Made by a program: the position numbers and the translations under genes. Below, piece after piece: positions 10,600-22,155 of a DNA stretch of 64,000 nt (positions within the stretch are counted from its first letter, which is position 1; every line of letters begins with the position of its first letter). Source of the stretch: Cantharellus purpuraceus (lineage: Eukaryota; Basidiomycota; Agaricomycetes; Cantharellales; Hydnaceae); contig JALBUN010000023.1 of the NCBI GenBank assembly GCA_025174535.1, positions 3,596,001-3,660,000 on the forward strand. The letters run 5' to 3'. A model generated the notes under the pieces. That model saw nothing but the letters and a program-made list of their open reading frames with translations. It was not told the DNA's origin and searched no databases.

Positions 10600-13236
10600 G
10601 CAGGCAGAAACCTCTCCTCTACAAGCTGATGCAGATAATAATCAATAAGGGGTCTAATGAAGCCATTGATGACTCGGAGTTGGCCCTACACTCAGACAAG
10701 ATAACACTCATAAGGAAATCGTTATTATCAGAAGTGCAACCCAAGCGGTTATGAAGCATATTGTACGTCGTTCACTTCTGTGGGCAGTGGTCATTCAACA
10801 TTTGCCTCAGGTTCTTCAGCGCATCCCCGCCCTCCTCCCACTCATCCCTCCACTTGTCTCTCAGCGACTCTGCATTGCGCCTCTTTCTCTCTCCGTCAGA
10901 GCCACGGGCCTTTTGTAATATGCTATGCGCCTCGGCTGCAACGGCCGACACAGTACCTGTAGGCTGCGTCCCCCTATAAAGCGGCTTGAGCCCGACCCCC
11001 GTACGGGTTTCAACCATTTCAAACGCCACGTCAAGGCTGAGGGTGGTATACGCAGCATTCACCGGTTGATCAGCGTCAAGTGGCCATGCGATCCTGAAGT
11101 AAAAACATAGAAGCTGAGAAAATACGTCACCATAATAATATCTCTTGAACGTACATTGGTATTCCTGATGCCAATGCTTCTGTAATGCTGTTCTGACCAC
11201 AATGTGTCAAGAACCATCCAGTAGCCTGAAATGGCACATTTCAGGATGAACGTCAACATCATTGATCATAACCTTTGGAACTGACTGGGTGGTGCAATAT
11301 GGTCTGTTGAGGGGACCATGTCGAGAGAAGCCCAATTCCAGACTCCTTGATCTTCTCGGAGTATCCAGCTGGTATGATAGCATGGGGTGAGGCATGAGAC
11401 AGTATCTGAGATCATATTCAGCCATATCTTTGAAGTGCTAGAAGAGGGGTAGATCCTTACGAATGGGAAGTTGAGTTCAAGAAGAGCATCCACTAGAATC
11501 CAGACATTCTCATTCCTTTGTGGCCACCAGAAGCTGCCGAAAGAAACCTGGTAGCGTGATGACCGGTCATTCATTGGTCAAGTGTAATGTCTGAGTGACT
11601 TACATAGATGAGGGAACGTTTCCCATGGCTCTTGAGCGTCTTGTCAAGGAAAGCTTGGAATTCCCCACCCTTGTTTGAGGAATCGATCTCCATCTGCTTC
11701 GCTGTGTCTGAGAGGCCCACGTCTCCGAATCCAGGAGGCAACAACGGCCCAACAGCGTACACGGGGCGGCTTGTTTCTCCAAGCCACATGCGCAACGCCT
11801 CGAGACTCTTCTGATCAAAAGCTGCACTTGACACCGACACGAATCCGTCACATTCTGCGCCGAAGCTGTCAAGGCCACGGTAGATGATTAGTAGAAATCA
11901 ATAGCAGGTCCATTCAATCAAGCGATTTAAGCTTCACGTACTTATATGCGGACTCAAATAATCTATTTTGAGGTAGTCCTGGTGTAGGCTGGTGGACGGT
12001 AAGCAGTGATCATTAGCATCAGTGTGATTGATGTATGGGAATCATACCTCCTGAGCGATCCATTCATAGTCGTACATTGGAGGCATTCCAGGAATAGTAA
12101 CCACCTCTCCTTTTTCTGGGTGATACATCTAGATCCAAACAAATCAATGACCTGTCAAACAACACGGAAATAGGCTCCATACTTCATCCATGACTTCCTC
12201 CACATCTCGTCCAGTTGCCTCAGCCTCGACCCGTGCCTTTTTCCCGACATCACCAAACCCTCCGTATTTCTCGGGAGCTAAGATCTTGAGGCTGGAGGCA
12301 GCATACGCAGTATCCCATGCGAAGACGGGGATGCTTTTGCCGGTCACAGAACGAATGTGCTGTAGAACTATATAGAGGAAAAACTAAAGCTTGGAATCAC
12401 CAAGAGTGTGACCCGGCACAAACGAAACCACATACATCAAGAACCACGGCAGACGGTTTCAGCACTGCATCAAAGGTCTTTTTCGTTTTAAGACACTGGA
12501 TAGGTTGGCAGTTGATGAGCTTGTCGTAATATACTATAAATTGTTGATGTATGAGGGGAATTAATGCGAAAAGATCTAGTCCTTCTCCACCAATATGGAC
12601 GAGTCTATGGAATCTTCTCAGAAACTCCTGAAGGTGAACAAAGACTCACTTACCTTATGTTCGCCTTAGCCTCAGAGTCGGCTTCGCTAGCTGAAAAGTG
12701 TCTATTGATTTCCCCACTCAGTCGTGGATATAACTCCCCCGCCGTCAAGATCGTGATGGCGACATCGGGACGTTCCTTTACGACCTTACTTGCAAATGCG
12801 CACAATGGTCTGGCATGTCCTAGAGTAGTTGTAAATCAACAACTACTGCGTGATCAAGTACTGTTACACTTACCCCATGCCGGTACGCAGAGCAGAAGAA
12901 GATGCCCAGAGAGAGTAATCTGCGATCCCATGGTATGAGGAAGAGCATGCTAAGGGGGGACGCCTTTTAATACAGAAAGCTTCAGCGCTATGTGATCCCT
13001 ATCCATTATAGATGTCAACCGCCGGTGTCACGGTGGTCCACATCATCCTGTGCCGGCAATACACTTTTGGAACGGAATGGTATGCATATGATCCACTACG
13101 GTCCACAGACTGGCGTCTTCCATTACGATGTACCAGTCACGCCAAGCTTCTGCTGCATAACCTTATACCGACGTATGAATTGTTCTGTAAGATGGCGCTG
13201 GCGGCCATGAAGCAGCCACATCGGATTTCTCACCAG
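10600..13236. repeat. Left arm of a ~2.6 kb inverted duplication carrying copy B
   Basis: This stretch matches 17151-19750 in reverse orientation. It covers the whole glycosyltransferase gene plus about 170 bp of 3' flank and 300 bp of 5' flank. Exon 7 with its splice flank is identical in translation; the 3' and 5' flanks are clearly diverged with small indels. Edges are estimated by eye. Confidence 0.8.
10772..12931 (-). CDS. UDP-glycosyltransferase (GT1), copy B
   Basis: Eleven exons give one 523-codon frame: 12874-12931, 12654-12819, 12436-12616, 12183-12359, 12048-12128, 11942-11988, 11604-11865, 11461-11547, 11286-11405, 11155-11225 and 10772-11093. All introns are GT-AG. It starts at the ATG in CCATGG (12929-12931). 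Motifs follow the GT1 order: GHLLLLCVPAWG, CDGFVSVSSAAF, SFGSFWWPQ, WSPQQTIL, THCGQNS, WPLDADQP. It should be a soluble UDP-sugar-dependent glycosyltransferase; its acceptor cannot be read from sequence. It converges on copy A and is the inverted twin of copy C. Differences from C concentrate in exons 1 and 4, in the 3' exon (for example DKWRDEWE against DKSREEWE) and in the promoter. Confidence 0.85.
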
Positions 13237-14439
13237 GTAGTAAGGTAGCTGTAGATGGACGCTCTCAGTCTTGTCATCCTCATTGCATAATCTTCTCGCA
13301 AAACGTCGCAGTTTGGCGAGTGATGCAACTCCTGCTGATCGGAAGTACGCGTCAGCCATTCACTGCTGTCTCGATTTTGTTATACAGGTACCAGATTTCT
13401 AATGCACAGCAAAAGGACTCATGCTGACAGGAAATGATTAGCGCGAAGAAATCATTCCTACTGATTTGTTGGAAGGAACGCGTAGACGCGTTGCTGGATA
13501 CACAACGGTCCACAACGTCTGTAGTAGTTACAGCTCCTGGCTTAACTGAGGGTGCCGTTTCGGCACGCAAGTCCGTGTAAAAGAAGAAATTTTTCTTATG
13601 GTTTCCTCAGTCTTCGCTTTAACAAGACTGAGGTTTGTGCTATTGTTCGCTCTTTAGATTACATATTCATAGTCCAATCCTAACTTCTCATAGTTCACGC
13701 TCTAGCTTCCGCGACTCTAGTTGCGCGACACGATTGCCAGGGCCGATGCAAACAGCGTAAGGGAAGGTAGGATAATTGAGGGGTAAGAGGAGGAAGAGGA
13801 GAGTGGGGACACGTTTTATGGGCTACTAGAGTTGATAGACTGTTGGCCACGGAAATCAGTAACTCAAGGAGTGTATTTGTTGCTTATAGTAATATTAGCA
13901 AACCAATAAAAATATTAGCACATAAGAGAATATAGAGAATATTGTAATCTTTTCATTAGTAACATGTACGATCAGACGAGCTTACTTTGATGAGTACCTT
14001 GACTTCAATCCCAACCGTGATGAGTTGCTAGATATCTTTGGTAAGCTATCACGCGCATCTCCCTAGAAGGCCAGTGCATTCTTCTCAAGAGCAACTCATG
14101 CGTATAACTTCCATATCCTAATCTACGGTACGTATTGAGGCAAGTTAACGATTAGATGCGCACAGGTGATGCAAGCGTCTCTCCGAACAGACAGCGCCTA
14201 GCCCAACAATTTACTTAGAAGCCTTGATTTGTGGTCTTTATGCAATGAAGATGACGAGTTTGAAGGAAGCTTCCTTCGGATAGCCGTCAGTTCGTTCCAG
14301 ATATTCGTAATGGGTCCGTAATAGCTGACGGCGATGTTCTTGACACTCCACTCCGACGTCTGGATTAGCAATGCCAGCCCGCATTAAAAGAGGAATGAGT
14401 TGTCCGAAATCCCACCAGCGTGCTCCCTGTCAGTATACC
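13237..14439. other. Spacer, with a possible copia LTR relic
   Basis: AT-rich spacer between copies B and D without a gene. At 13605-13633 a CCTCAGTCTT / AAGACTGAGG stem-loop closely resembles the CCTCAGT...ACTGAGG hairpins in the copia LTRs of this window, so an eroded LTR fragment is possible. A TATA-like ATTAAAAGA at about 14384 belongs to pseudogene D. Confidence 0.4.
13605..13633. repeat. Perfect 10 bp stem-loop
   Basis: CCTCAGTCTT and AAGACTGAGG are exact reverse complements separated by 9 nt. The theme recurs in copia LTRs at about 19890 and at 59269. Confidence 0.6.
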
Positions 14440-16533
14440 ATAGTGTCACGAGCTGTCTTGTCAGGGCACCTTGTTCTGCTCTGTGTTCCGAGATGGGGAA
14501 AGTGTCCTCTATCGTCTGCATCACCGGGTCTCTGTACTGACCGCTACTCCAGGACGCCTCAGGCCACTCGCCGCACTCGCGTGCAAGATAGTGAAAGAAC
14601 GCTAATGTGGCTATTTCTTTCTTGACTGCTAGAAAATTTATCAAACGACTGGAGCGAGATTTCAGTAGATATTTCTCAGCGAGCGCAGCGGACTCTAGAG
14701 CCATAAGGTGAATGAGTTAGCAATTCGTCTTTCACGACGAGTTGACCAGAAGAATTTGTAAACTCATTAATATCGGAGGACAGGGCGTTGACGCGCTGTT
14801 ATTGATACCCATCTTACTTCAAGAATTTCCAGGTTATTACGAGAGGTTCACAAGCTCTTAACCCATCCAATGTGTTGAAACAAGAATACTTTCGATGCGA
14901 CTGCCATAATTCTTGACGTGCTTGCTTCTATTTTGGGAAAACCACCTTTTTCTTAATATATGAAATTAGTTTTTCCTCCTGGGAATTCTTCAGCAGATTC
15001 GTTCTGCGACCGGCAGGAGTATTCCTGTGTTCGCCTTGGTCACCACGCCAGTCTCTTTCGCCCTTCACATCTTCGCTTCCAAGGAGCTCGAAGGGTATGG
15101 AGATGTGGAAACAATGGCCACTATCCAGGCTAAATAGACGGGAAGAAATGTAGACAGTATAAGGGATGAGGTTGGTACACTTTCTACTTCTTCCCTTACG
15201 AGCGTTTAAGGCTATCCCAGATGTATCACCCTGCAAATGGAGACGTGCTTACTATTCCTGGAATGCCTCCCATGAACGACTATGAGTGGTTTCCTGAAGT
15301 ATGGTGTTCTCGAGTCAATTGTCGATGCCGGAGATGATTGAATTCCGTTAGGCCGAGCCAGGAGACTCTCAAAACAAGCTTTCCCCAATCGCATACAAGT
15401 ATGTGGATTTTGATTGTGTCTGGCTGGTCATCTTCTATTGTTTCGTAGGTTTTCCAGCGAATGCGACGGATTCGTGTCGGTCTCCAGTGCGGCGTTCGAC
15501 CGGAAGGGCCTCCAAGCGATACGCATGTGACTGGGGCAGACGAACCGTCCAGTATACGCTGTAGGACCGTTGATTCCTCCTGGCTTTGGAGAGAATATAC
15601 TCTCTGCCACGGCAAAGCAGATGGGCATTGATTCACCGACCAATGGTGGGGAATTCCAAGTGTTCCTTGACAAGGTACTAAAACCTACGGGAAGCATTCC
15701 TTGATCTTCCTAAGTGACGCTTTGGCATGAGACCCAAAGTGGGTGGATCATGGTTCCTCATGTTTCCAGATTTCTTTCGGGAGCATTTGTTGGCCCAGGA
15801 AGAATGAGCACTTCGGATACTTCTGGATGTCCTTCTGGAGTTCGAGTTTCCATTTGTAAGCGTCTTTAAGGTCTACACCTACGCTCTTCACGACCGTGAT
15901 ATTAGATATTCGCTCACGCCTCACCCAACGCTACCATACCAGCTGGATATGTAGAAAAGGCCAAGCAGTTTGAATCTGAACTGTTCTCGACGTGGGCCCC
16001 TCAACAGACAATACTAGATCATCGTGTCAATTCCAAAACGTAATGTTTCGAATGGTTAACACCCATTTAACAAACAATCTCAGGCTGCTAGCTGGTTCCT
16101 GACACACTGTGGACAAAATAGCGTGACAGGGTCATTGGCATCAGGAAAACCAATATACGTTTGCGCCCACGATTGCACAATTCTTCTTCTTGTCTTTTTT
16201 CTCCTTCAGGATCGCGTGGCCACTTAGCGCTGACCAGCCAGGACTTGCTGCATACCTTACTCCACACTCAATGTGGCCTTTCAGATGGTTGAAATTCGTG
16301 CCGGACAACATGGACTGAAACCACTTTATCGCGGGATGCAGCCTACGGGGACAGATGAAGCAGTCACAGCCGAGGTGTGCAGCATACTTCAGAAAGCCCG
16401 CGACTCTGAAGGGGAGCGAAAGAGACGGAATGGGGAGTTGTTGAGGGATATGTGGAAGGGGGCATGGGAGGAGGGCGGGGATGCGCTGACAGACTTGAGG
16501 AAACTTTCGACTGGCCCTTGCTCACAGAACTGA
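14440..16533 (+). pseudogene. UDP-glycosyltransferase copy D, pseudogene
   Basis: The exon order of copies A-C is followed from GHLVLLCVPRWG near the start to an EGGDAL-containing last exon ending at 16533, but the gene is broken throughout. The start codon aligns to ATA (14440-14442), the first donor is GA instead of GT, exon 2 hits a stop after KIVKER, exon 4 has a TAG (after IQAK), and exon 7 has TGA where the others have TGG (MWL). The last exon and the HCGQNS exon remain readable. It sits between the arms of the B/C inverted repeat, in the same orientation as C, and is the oldest-looking member of the cluster. Confidence 0.85.
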
Positions 16534-17150
16534 ACAACCGAGATACCCTATAAAATCTATGGCATCATCAAAGTTTTGTCTGGTCCCGCATTTATTACTG
16601 TAATGTTTTCCCTTGGCTATAGCAATGTCTGGTCTGAAAGGTACGAACTTTGTGTGGTGATAAGGGCTAGTGTCAGTGTTGGCCACTAAAATTTGGGTAG
16701 GTATTTAAGCATAGTTATGATGCGGTATCCTCCAGCACATGGCAATCAATGTTGAATACATATCATTCTCTGACCTTCTGCAAATTGTAGGCGTCTTTGT
16801 TAGGCTGGTTCACGTAATGCGCTGAGATTTCAAACATGAAGATGTGAATACAACACAAGTTATTGGCTCATAGTGATCTGCTGCAGAGTTACCATCAACA
16901 GTATATACCCATATACCGCTCCGGACTCCAGTGTCACCTTTGCCGTCGCGGCGACCTTGCTCTCCGTCTCATGATGCTAATATGGCAGCTCAGCGCATTC
17001 ATCATGCATAACCGTTTATACAGACGTATGAAATTGTTCGACTGGGTAATATGGGTCTGAAGGTCATGATGCAGCCACATCGGATTTCTCACGAGGGGGT
17101 AAGGCAACGTGGATGTATCACTGGAAACTCCGACGAGTACCTTAGAGTGA
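16534..17150. other. Spacer with a relic of a cluster promoter region
   Basis: No gene. The segment from about 16995 to 17110 resembles, in the same orientation, 13150-13255, which is the upstream flank of copy B. It forms the left arm of a local palindrome with the upstream flank of copy C. Confidence 0.5.
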
Positions 17151-17215
17151 TCCGATGTGGCTGCATCATGGCCGCCAGATCCATGTTGTAGAATCGTTAT
17201 GCAGCGGAAGCTCGG
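16995..17215. repeat. Local palindrome upstream of copy C
   Basis: TGATGCAGCCACATCGGAT near 17070 is mirrored by ATCCGATGTGGCTGCATCA near 17151. Weaker similarity continues outwards on both sides (GTATGAAATTGTTCG against its mirrored flank). About 60 bp of unrelated sequence lies at the centre. Confidence 0.6.
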
Positions 17216-19750
17216 CGTACCTGGTACATCAGCTACTTGTGTACTTGTGTTATAGAATCAACACGAGTCGGTGGGCCGTAGTGGACCATATGCGTCACAT
17301 TCCTTCCAAAAGTCTGTTGCCGGCACAGGATGATGTGGGCCACCGCGACATCGGCGAATGCGGAATAGGGATCACATAGCGCTGAAGCTTTCTGTATTAA
17401 AAGGCGTACCTCCTTAACATGCTCTTCCTCACACCATGGAATCTCTTACTCTCTCTGGGCATCTTCTTCTGCTCTGCGCACCGGCATGGGGTAAGTGTAA
17501 CAGTACTTGATCACGCAGTGGTTGTTTACTTACAACTACTCTAGGACATGCCAGACCACTGTGCGCATTTGCAAGTAAGGTCGTAAAGGAACGTCCCGAT
17601 GTCGCCATCACGATCTTGACGGCGGGGGAGTTATATCCACGACTGAGTGGGGAAATCAATAGACACTTTTCAGCTAGCGAAGCCGACTCTGAGGCTAAGG
17701 CGAACATAAGGTAAGTGAGTCTTTGTTCACCTTCAGGAGTTTCTGAGAAGATTCCATAGACTGGTTCATATCGGTGGAGAAGGACCGGATCCTTTCGCAT
17801 TAATTCCCCTCATACATCAACAATTTATAGTATATTACGACAAGCTCATCAACTGCCAACCTATCCAGTGTCTTAAAACGAAAAAGACCTTTGATGCAGT
17901 GCTGAAACCGTCTGCCGTGGTTCTTGATGTATGTGGTTTCGTTTGTGCCGGGTCACACTCTTGGTGATTTCCAAGCTTTAGTTTTTCCTCTATATAGTTC
18001 TACAGCACATTCGTTCTGTGACTGGAAAAAGCATCCCCGTCTTCACGTGGTATACTTCGTGTGCTGCTTCCGGCCTCAAAGTATTTGCTCCCGAGAAATA
18101 CGGAGGGTTTGGTGATGTCGGGAAAAAGGCACGGGTCGAGGCTGAGGCAACTGGACGAGATGTGGAGGAAGTCATGGATGAAGTATGGAGCCTATTTCCG
18201 TGTTGTTTGACAGGTCATTGATTTGTTTGGATCTAGATGTATCACCCAGAAAAAGGAGAGGTGGTTACTATTCCTGGAATGTCTCCAATGTACGACTATG
18301 AATGGAGCTCTCAGGAGGTATGATTCCCATGCATCAATTGCATTGGTGCTAATGATGATTACTGCTTACCGTCCACCAGCCTACACCAGGAATACCGAGA
18401 ATACGTATCTTGGAGTCCGCATATAAGTACGTGAGGCTTAAATCGCTTGATTGAATGGACCTGCTATTGATTTCTACTAATCATCTACCGTGGCCTTGAC
18501 AGCTTCGGCGCAGAATGTGACGGATTCGTGTCGGTGTCAAGTGCAGCTTTTGATCAGAAGAGTCTCGAGGCGTTGCGCATGTGGCTTGGAGAAACAAGCC
18601 GCCCCGTGTACGCTGTTGGGCCGTTGTTGCCTCCTGGATTCGGAGACGTGGGCCTCTCAGACACAGCGAAGCAGATGGAGATCGATTCCTCAAACAAGGG
18701 TGGGGAATTCCAAGCTTTCCTTGACAAGACGCTCAAGAGCCATGGGAAACGTTCCCTCATCTATGTAAGTCACTCAGACATTACACTTGACCAATGAATG
18801 ACCGGTCATCACGCTACCAGGTTTCTTTCGGCAGCTTCTGGTGGCCACAAAGGAATGAGCATGTCTGGATTCTAGTGGATGCTCTTCTTGAACTCAACTT
18901 CCCATTCGTAAGGATCTACCCCTCTTCTAGCACTTCAGAGATATGGCTGAATATGATCTCAGATACTGTCTCATGCCTCACCCCATGCTATCATACCAGC
19001 TGGATACTCCGAGAAGATCAAGGAGTCTGGAATTGGGCTTCTCTCGACATGGTCCCCTCAACAGACCATATTGCACCACCCAGTCAGTTCCAAGTATGAT
19101 CGAAGATGTTGACGTTCATCCTGAAATGTGCCATTTCAGGCTACTGGATGGTTCTTGACACATTGTGGTCAGAACAGCATTACAGAAGCATTGGCATCAG
19201 GAATACCAATGTACGTTCAAGAGATATTATTATGGTGACGTATTTTCTCAGCTTCTATGTTTTTACTTCAGGATCGCATGGCCACTTGACGCTGATCAAC
19301 CGGGGAATGCTGCGTATATCACTCTCAGCCTTGACGTGGCGTTTGAAATGGTTGAAACCCGTACGGGGGTCGGGCTCAAGCCGCTTTATAGGGGGGCGCA
19401 GCCTACAGGTACTGTGTCGGCCGTTGCAGCCGAGGCGCATAGCATATTACAAAAGGCCCGTGGCTCTGACGGAGAGAGAAAGAGGCGCAATGCAGAGTCG
19501 CTGAGAGACAAATCGAGGGAGGAGTGGGAGGAGGGCGGGGACGCGCTGAAGAACCTGAGGCAAATGTTGAATGACCACTGCCCACAGAAGTGAACGATGC
19601 ACAGTATTGTTCTTCATAACCGCTTGGGTTGCACTTCTAAATAATAACGATTTCCTTATGAGTGTTATCTTGTCCGAGTCATCAATGACCTCATTGGACC
19701 TCCAAATTATTATCTGTGTCAGACTAGTAGAGGAAACGGATCGGTTTTTG
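17151..19750. repeat. Right arm of the inverted duplication carrying copy C
   Basis: Reverse-orientation match to 10600-13236, including the whole gene, its TATTAAAAGG box and both flanks. Beyond about 19750 the sequences part and the copia LTR begins. Confidence 0.8.
17436..19593 (+). CDS. UDP-glycosyltransferase (GT1), copy C
   Basis: Eleven exons with GT-AG introns form 522 codons: 17436-17490, 17545-17710, 17748-17928, 18006-18182, 18237-18317, 18380-18426, 18503-18764, 18821-18907, 18963-19082, 19140-19210 and 19272-19593. Every exon phase closes without a stop. The start is the ATG in CCATGG, 31 bp after a TATTAAAAGG box. Motifs: GHLLLLCAPAWG (N-terminal acceptor half), CDGFVSVSSAAF, SFGSFWWPQ, then WSPQQTIL, THCGQNS and WPLDADQP for UDP-sugar binding. 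Length and motif spacing fit fungal GT1 enzymes of about 500-550 residues. Likely a cytosolic enzyme that glycosylates a sterol, terpenoid or other lipophilic compound; the acceptor is unknown. It is the best-preserved copy and is bordered downstream by the retrotransposon nest. Confidence 0.88.
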
Positions 19751-19770
19751 GTTGCCTTTATGCCCTATTT

Positions 19771-20006
19771 CCCTACTACGTCAGGCTCAGTTGTTTGATA
19801 GACAACTACTGTATTACCTGTACTACATCAGGCTACACATTATGTGAGTAATGAAAAAATTTGTTATTAAGAATGAATGATTCTCACCTCAGTTGTTTGA
19901 TAGACAACTGAGGGAAAAAATGAAAACTCCGCTGAAACCATGATCACCCCTTGTACTCACATGACTATGTGCACGTGAGTATCACTCACTATGATTGATT
20001 CTAACA
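19771..20006 (-). repeat. 3' LTR of the split copia element
   Basis: Read on the minus strand it begins TGTTAGAATC directly after a polypurine tract. It contains two copies of CTCAGTTGTTTGATAGACAA (plus-strand reading); the inner one forms a CCTCAGTTGT / ACAACTGAGG stem-loop. The outer edge is eroded (CCCTACTAC where the other LTR has TGTACTAC). Confidence 0.75.
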
Positions 20007-20330
20007 CTCCCCCTCAATCTAATGAGTGTGTGTGTCTTTGAATATGCCCATGATTTTTCTGAAGTGAGCCAATTTTGGTCCAGCCACTGACTTCATAAGT
20101 GCATTGGCTGGCATTTTCTGTGTTGGCAAATAGTCAAAACTTATCTGATTCATTTTGATGTGTTCCCAAATGAAATGGTGGGCAACATTGATGTGTTTTT
20201 GTAAGGTTGGACTTAGTTCACACCAACACAGAACTCAACCAAGATATATTGGTTGTGCTATGTGCAACAGTGGTGTGGAAAATCTAAGTTACTCTAAGAT
20301 GCTTGTTCAGAATCATGTCAGTATACAATA
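20007..20330 (-). pseudogene. Copia pol 3' end, relic
   Basis: The minus-strand translation contains VAHHFIWEHIK, FDYLPTQKMPANALMKS and GPKLAHFRKIMGI, which correspond to the RNase H tail of Ty1/copia polyproteins (the HxIxxHFIRE and ADxLTK blocks). It ends at a stop just before the polypurine tract. Only the last ~100 codons remain. Confidence 0.75.
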
Positions 20331-20359
20331 TTCTGATGTATATGAGATATACATCAGAA
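20331..20359. repeat. Perfect 13 bp inverted repeat
   Basis: TTCTGATGTATAT and ATATACATCAGAA flank a GAG loop exactly, in the AT-rich stretch between the copia relic and Gyp1. Confidence 0.7.
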
Positions 20360-20458
20360 TTTCGATGATACATAAAGCCAGGGAGTTACAATTTGGATAT
20401 CTTAAAAGATTTTAGATGTGTGAAATTTTCATAAATATAAATATATATTCTATATTTT

Positions 20459-20937
20459 TGTTATGACTATATTCATTAACACCCAGATCCCCGTCCAATC
20501 CCCTCAGATCCCCACGCATATGAAATCTATACTCCATTTGGAAACCGCTACGTCTCCATTTACCTGTCCGATTGTCACTGCCGATTCCGCCCATCCGTCT
20601 CCGGTTCCAATTGATGCATCAGCATCACCATAGGAACCCGGACATCCGTCCCCGTCGGACTCGGACATACTCATGTAAGGCCGTCGGCCTCGGAGACCCA
20701 TCACCGGAGTAATTATTATTAGATTTCAAATATGTATTTAAGTTGCTGACTGGGGACTCCATTCCCCAGTTCAAATATCGAATCACGCCTAGCTCCTAAG
20801 TCCGATCCTAACTCTGTAAGTCGTACTCCGTCTCCGAAATCTCGGACACCGGTATTAGTGAGGGCGCAGCATCTGACCCCATGATGTGCTCCGACTCCGA
20901 CCCAATCTCCGACCCCAATCGGACCTAGTGTGTAACA
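20459..20937 (+). repeat. 5' LTR of Gyp1
   Basis: TG...CA ends, 479 bp, preceded by target duplication ATTTT. It shares its sequence with the LTRs at 28387, 29096, 32101 and 38736. Confidence 0.9.
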
Positions 20938-20969
20938 GTATATTCGAACTGCCATACTCACTCCTACCA

Positions 20970-22133
20970 ATGCCACGATCCACCGCCAATTCTGAACGCG
21001 CACGAATCGTCAAGGGACCCGCCCCCAGCATCAACACCATCCCTGAGGTCGTCGAAGAACTGACGGACCACATAGAGGCCATCAATGAAGAAGACGACAC
21101 CCCGCCCTCTCCAAATCTGGCACAAGCCATCTCCCTGCTCGCTAGCAGCATCTGTAACCCACAAGCCCCTAAGTCCTGGACCAAGGTCCGAGAACCCGAC
21201 CCATTCGATGGCTCCGATCCACGCAAACTCCAGCCGTTCTTGGTGCAATGCCGGTTGAATTTCCACGATCGCCCCAATGCATTCACATCCGATCGGGCGA
21301 AGGTGACCTTCGCCATGTCCTATCTCAAGGGCACCGCACTGGACTACTTTGAGCCAACACTCATGAACGACTCCGATGATCCGATATGGTCAGAGGACTA
21401 CTCCGACTTCATCTCTGAACTTCAGACCAATTTTGGTCCGTACAACCCTGAGGCCGATGCCGAGAATGAACTCGATCAACTTCGGATGAAGGAAAATCAC
21501 AAAATCGCAAAATACATTGTGAGTTTCCAGCAGCTAGCTCCGAAAGTCCAATGGGGCGATGCCGCACTCCAACGCCAATTTTACGTTGGACTCCCATCCC
21601 GTATCAAGGACGAGATATCACGTGTCGGTAAGCTGGATACTTTGGCTACCCTCCGCAAGCTTGCCCAAGCCATTGACGCATGTTATTGGAAACGTCAATC
21701 CAAGGTCTCCCACGAAAATTCAGCCAACAACAAATCGGACAAATCATCAGACAAGACCCCAAAGTCCAACAAAGGGTCCGATAAGCGGGCTACCGCCAAT
21801 TTGGGCCAGAAATCAAACACTGGTAATGCTGCCAGTTCCGGTTCCAGTCAGAACAACCCTGGCACCAGCAATAACTCCGGAGCTCGCAAGAGTACTCCGG
21901 ACCTCTCCACCAAGCTGGGAAAGGACGGAAAACTTACCCAGCAAGAACGCCAGCGCCACATGGACAACAACCTCTGTCTGTTCTGTGGAAAGCCCGGTCA
22001 CCAAGCCAAGGATTGCAACAAGGCAACCTCGTCTGCAGCAAAGGCAAAGGGCTGCGCTGCCAACGCAAGTCTGACGCTAAAGCAACGGACCAAAAAAAAT
22101 AGTAAGCAGTCCTATAGCCTCCATACGGGCTGA
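20970..22133 (+). CDS. Gyp1 gag (capsid-nucleocapsid polyprotein)
   Basis: The start chosen is the ATG at 20970, 33 bp after the LTR, and 387 codons follow. A retrotransposon gag domain occupies roughly residues 60-260 (motifs FDGSDPRKLQPFL, AKVTFAMSYLKGTALDYF). A Ser/Asn/Lys-rich linker follows, then one zinc knuckle CLFCGKPGHQAKDC. It would package element RNA into virus-like particles. The frame is open; pol lies in the +1 frame 22 nt downstream of the stop. Confidence 0.85.
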   Translation: MPRSTANSERARIVKGPAPSINTIPEVVEELTDHIEAINEEDDTPPSPNLAQAISLLASSICNPQAPKSWTKVREPDPFDGSDPRKLQPFLVQCRLNFHDRPNAFTSDRAKVTFAMSYLKGTALDYFEPTLMNDSDDPIWSEDYSDFISELQTNFGPYNPEADAENELDQLRMKENHKIAKYIVSFQQLAPKVQWGDAALQRQFYVGLPSRIKDEISRVGKLDTLATLRKLAQAIDACYWKRQSKVSHENSANNKSDKSSDKTPKSNKGSDKRATANLGQKSNTGNAASSGSSQNNPGTSNNSGARKSTPDLSTKLGKDGKLTQQERQRHMDNNLCLFCGKPGHQAKDCNKATSSAAKAKGCAANASLTLKQRTKKNSKQSYSLHTG

Positions 22134-22155
22134 GGGCTGCGTTGATACTCCCTGT

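Noticed and set aside
15212..15697. Minus-strand frames inside pseudogene D
   Set aside because: The plus-strand reading aligns with the other glycosyltransferase copies exon by exon; the minus frames are by-products.
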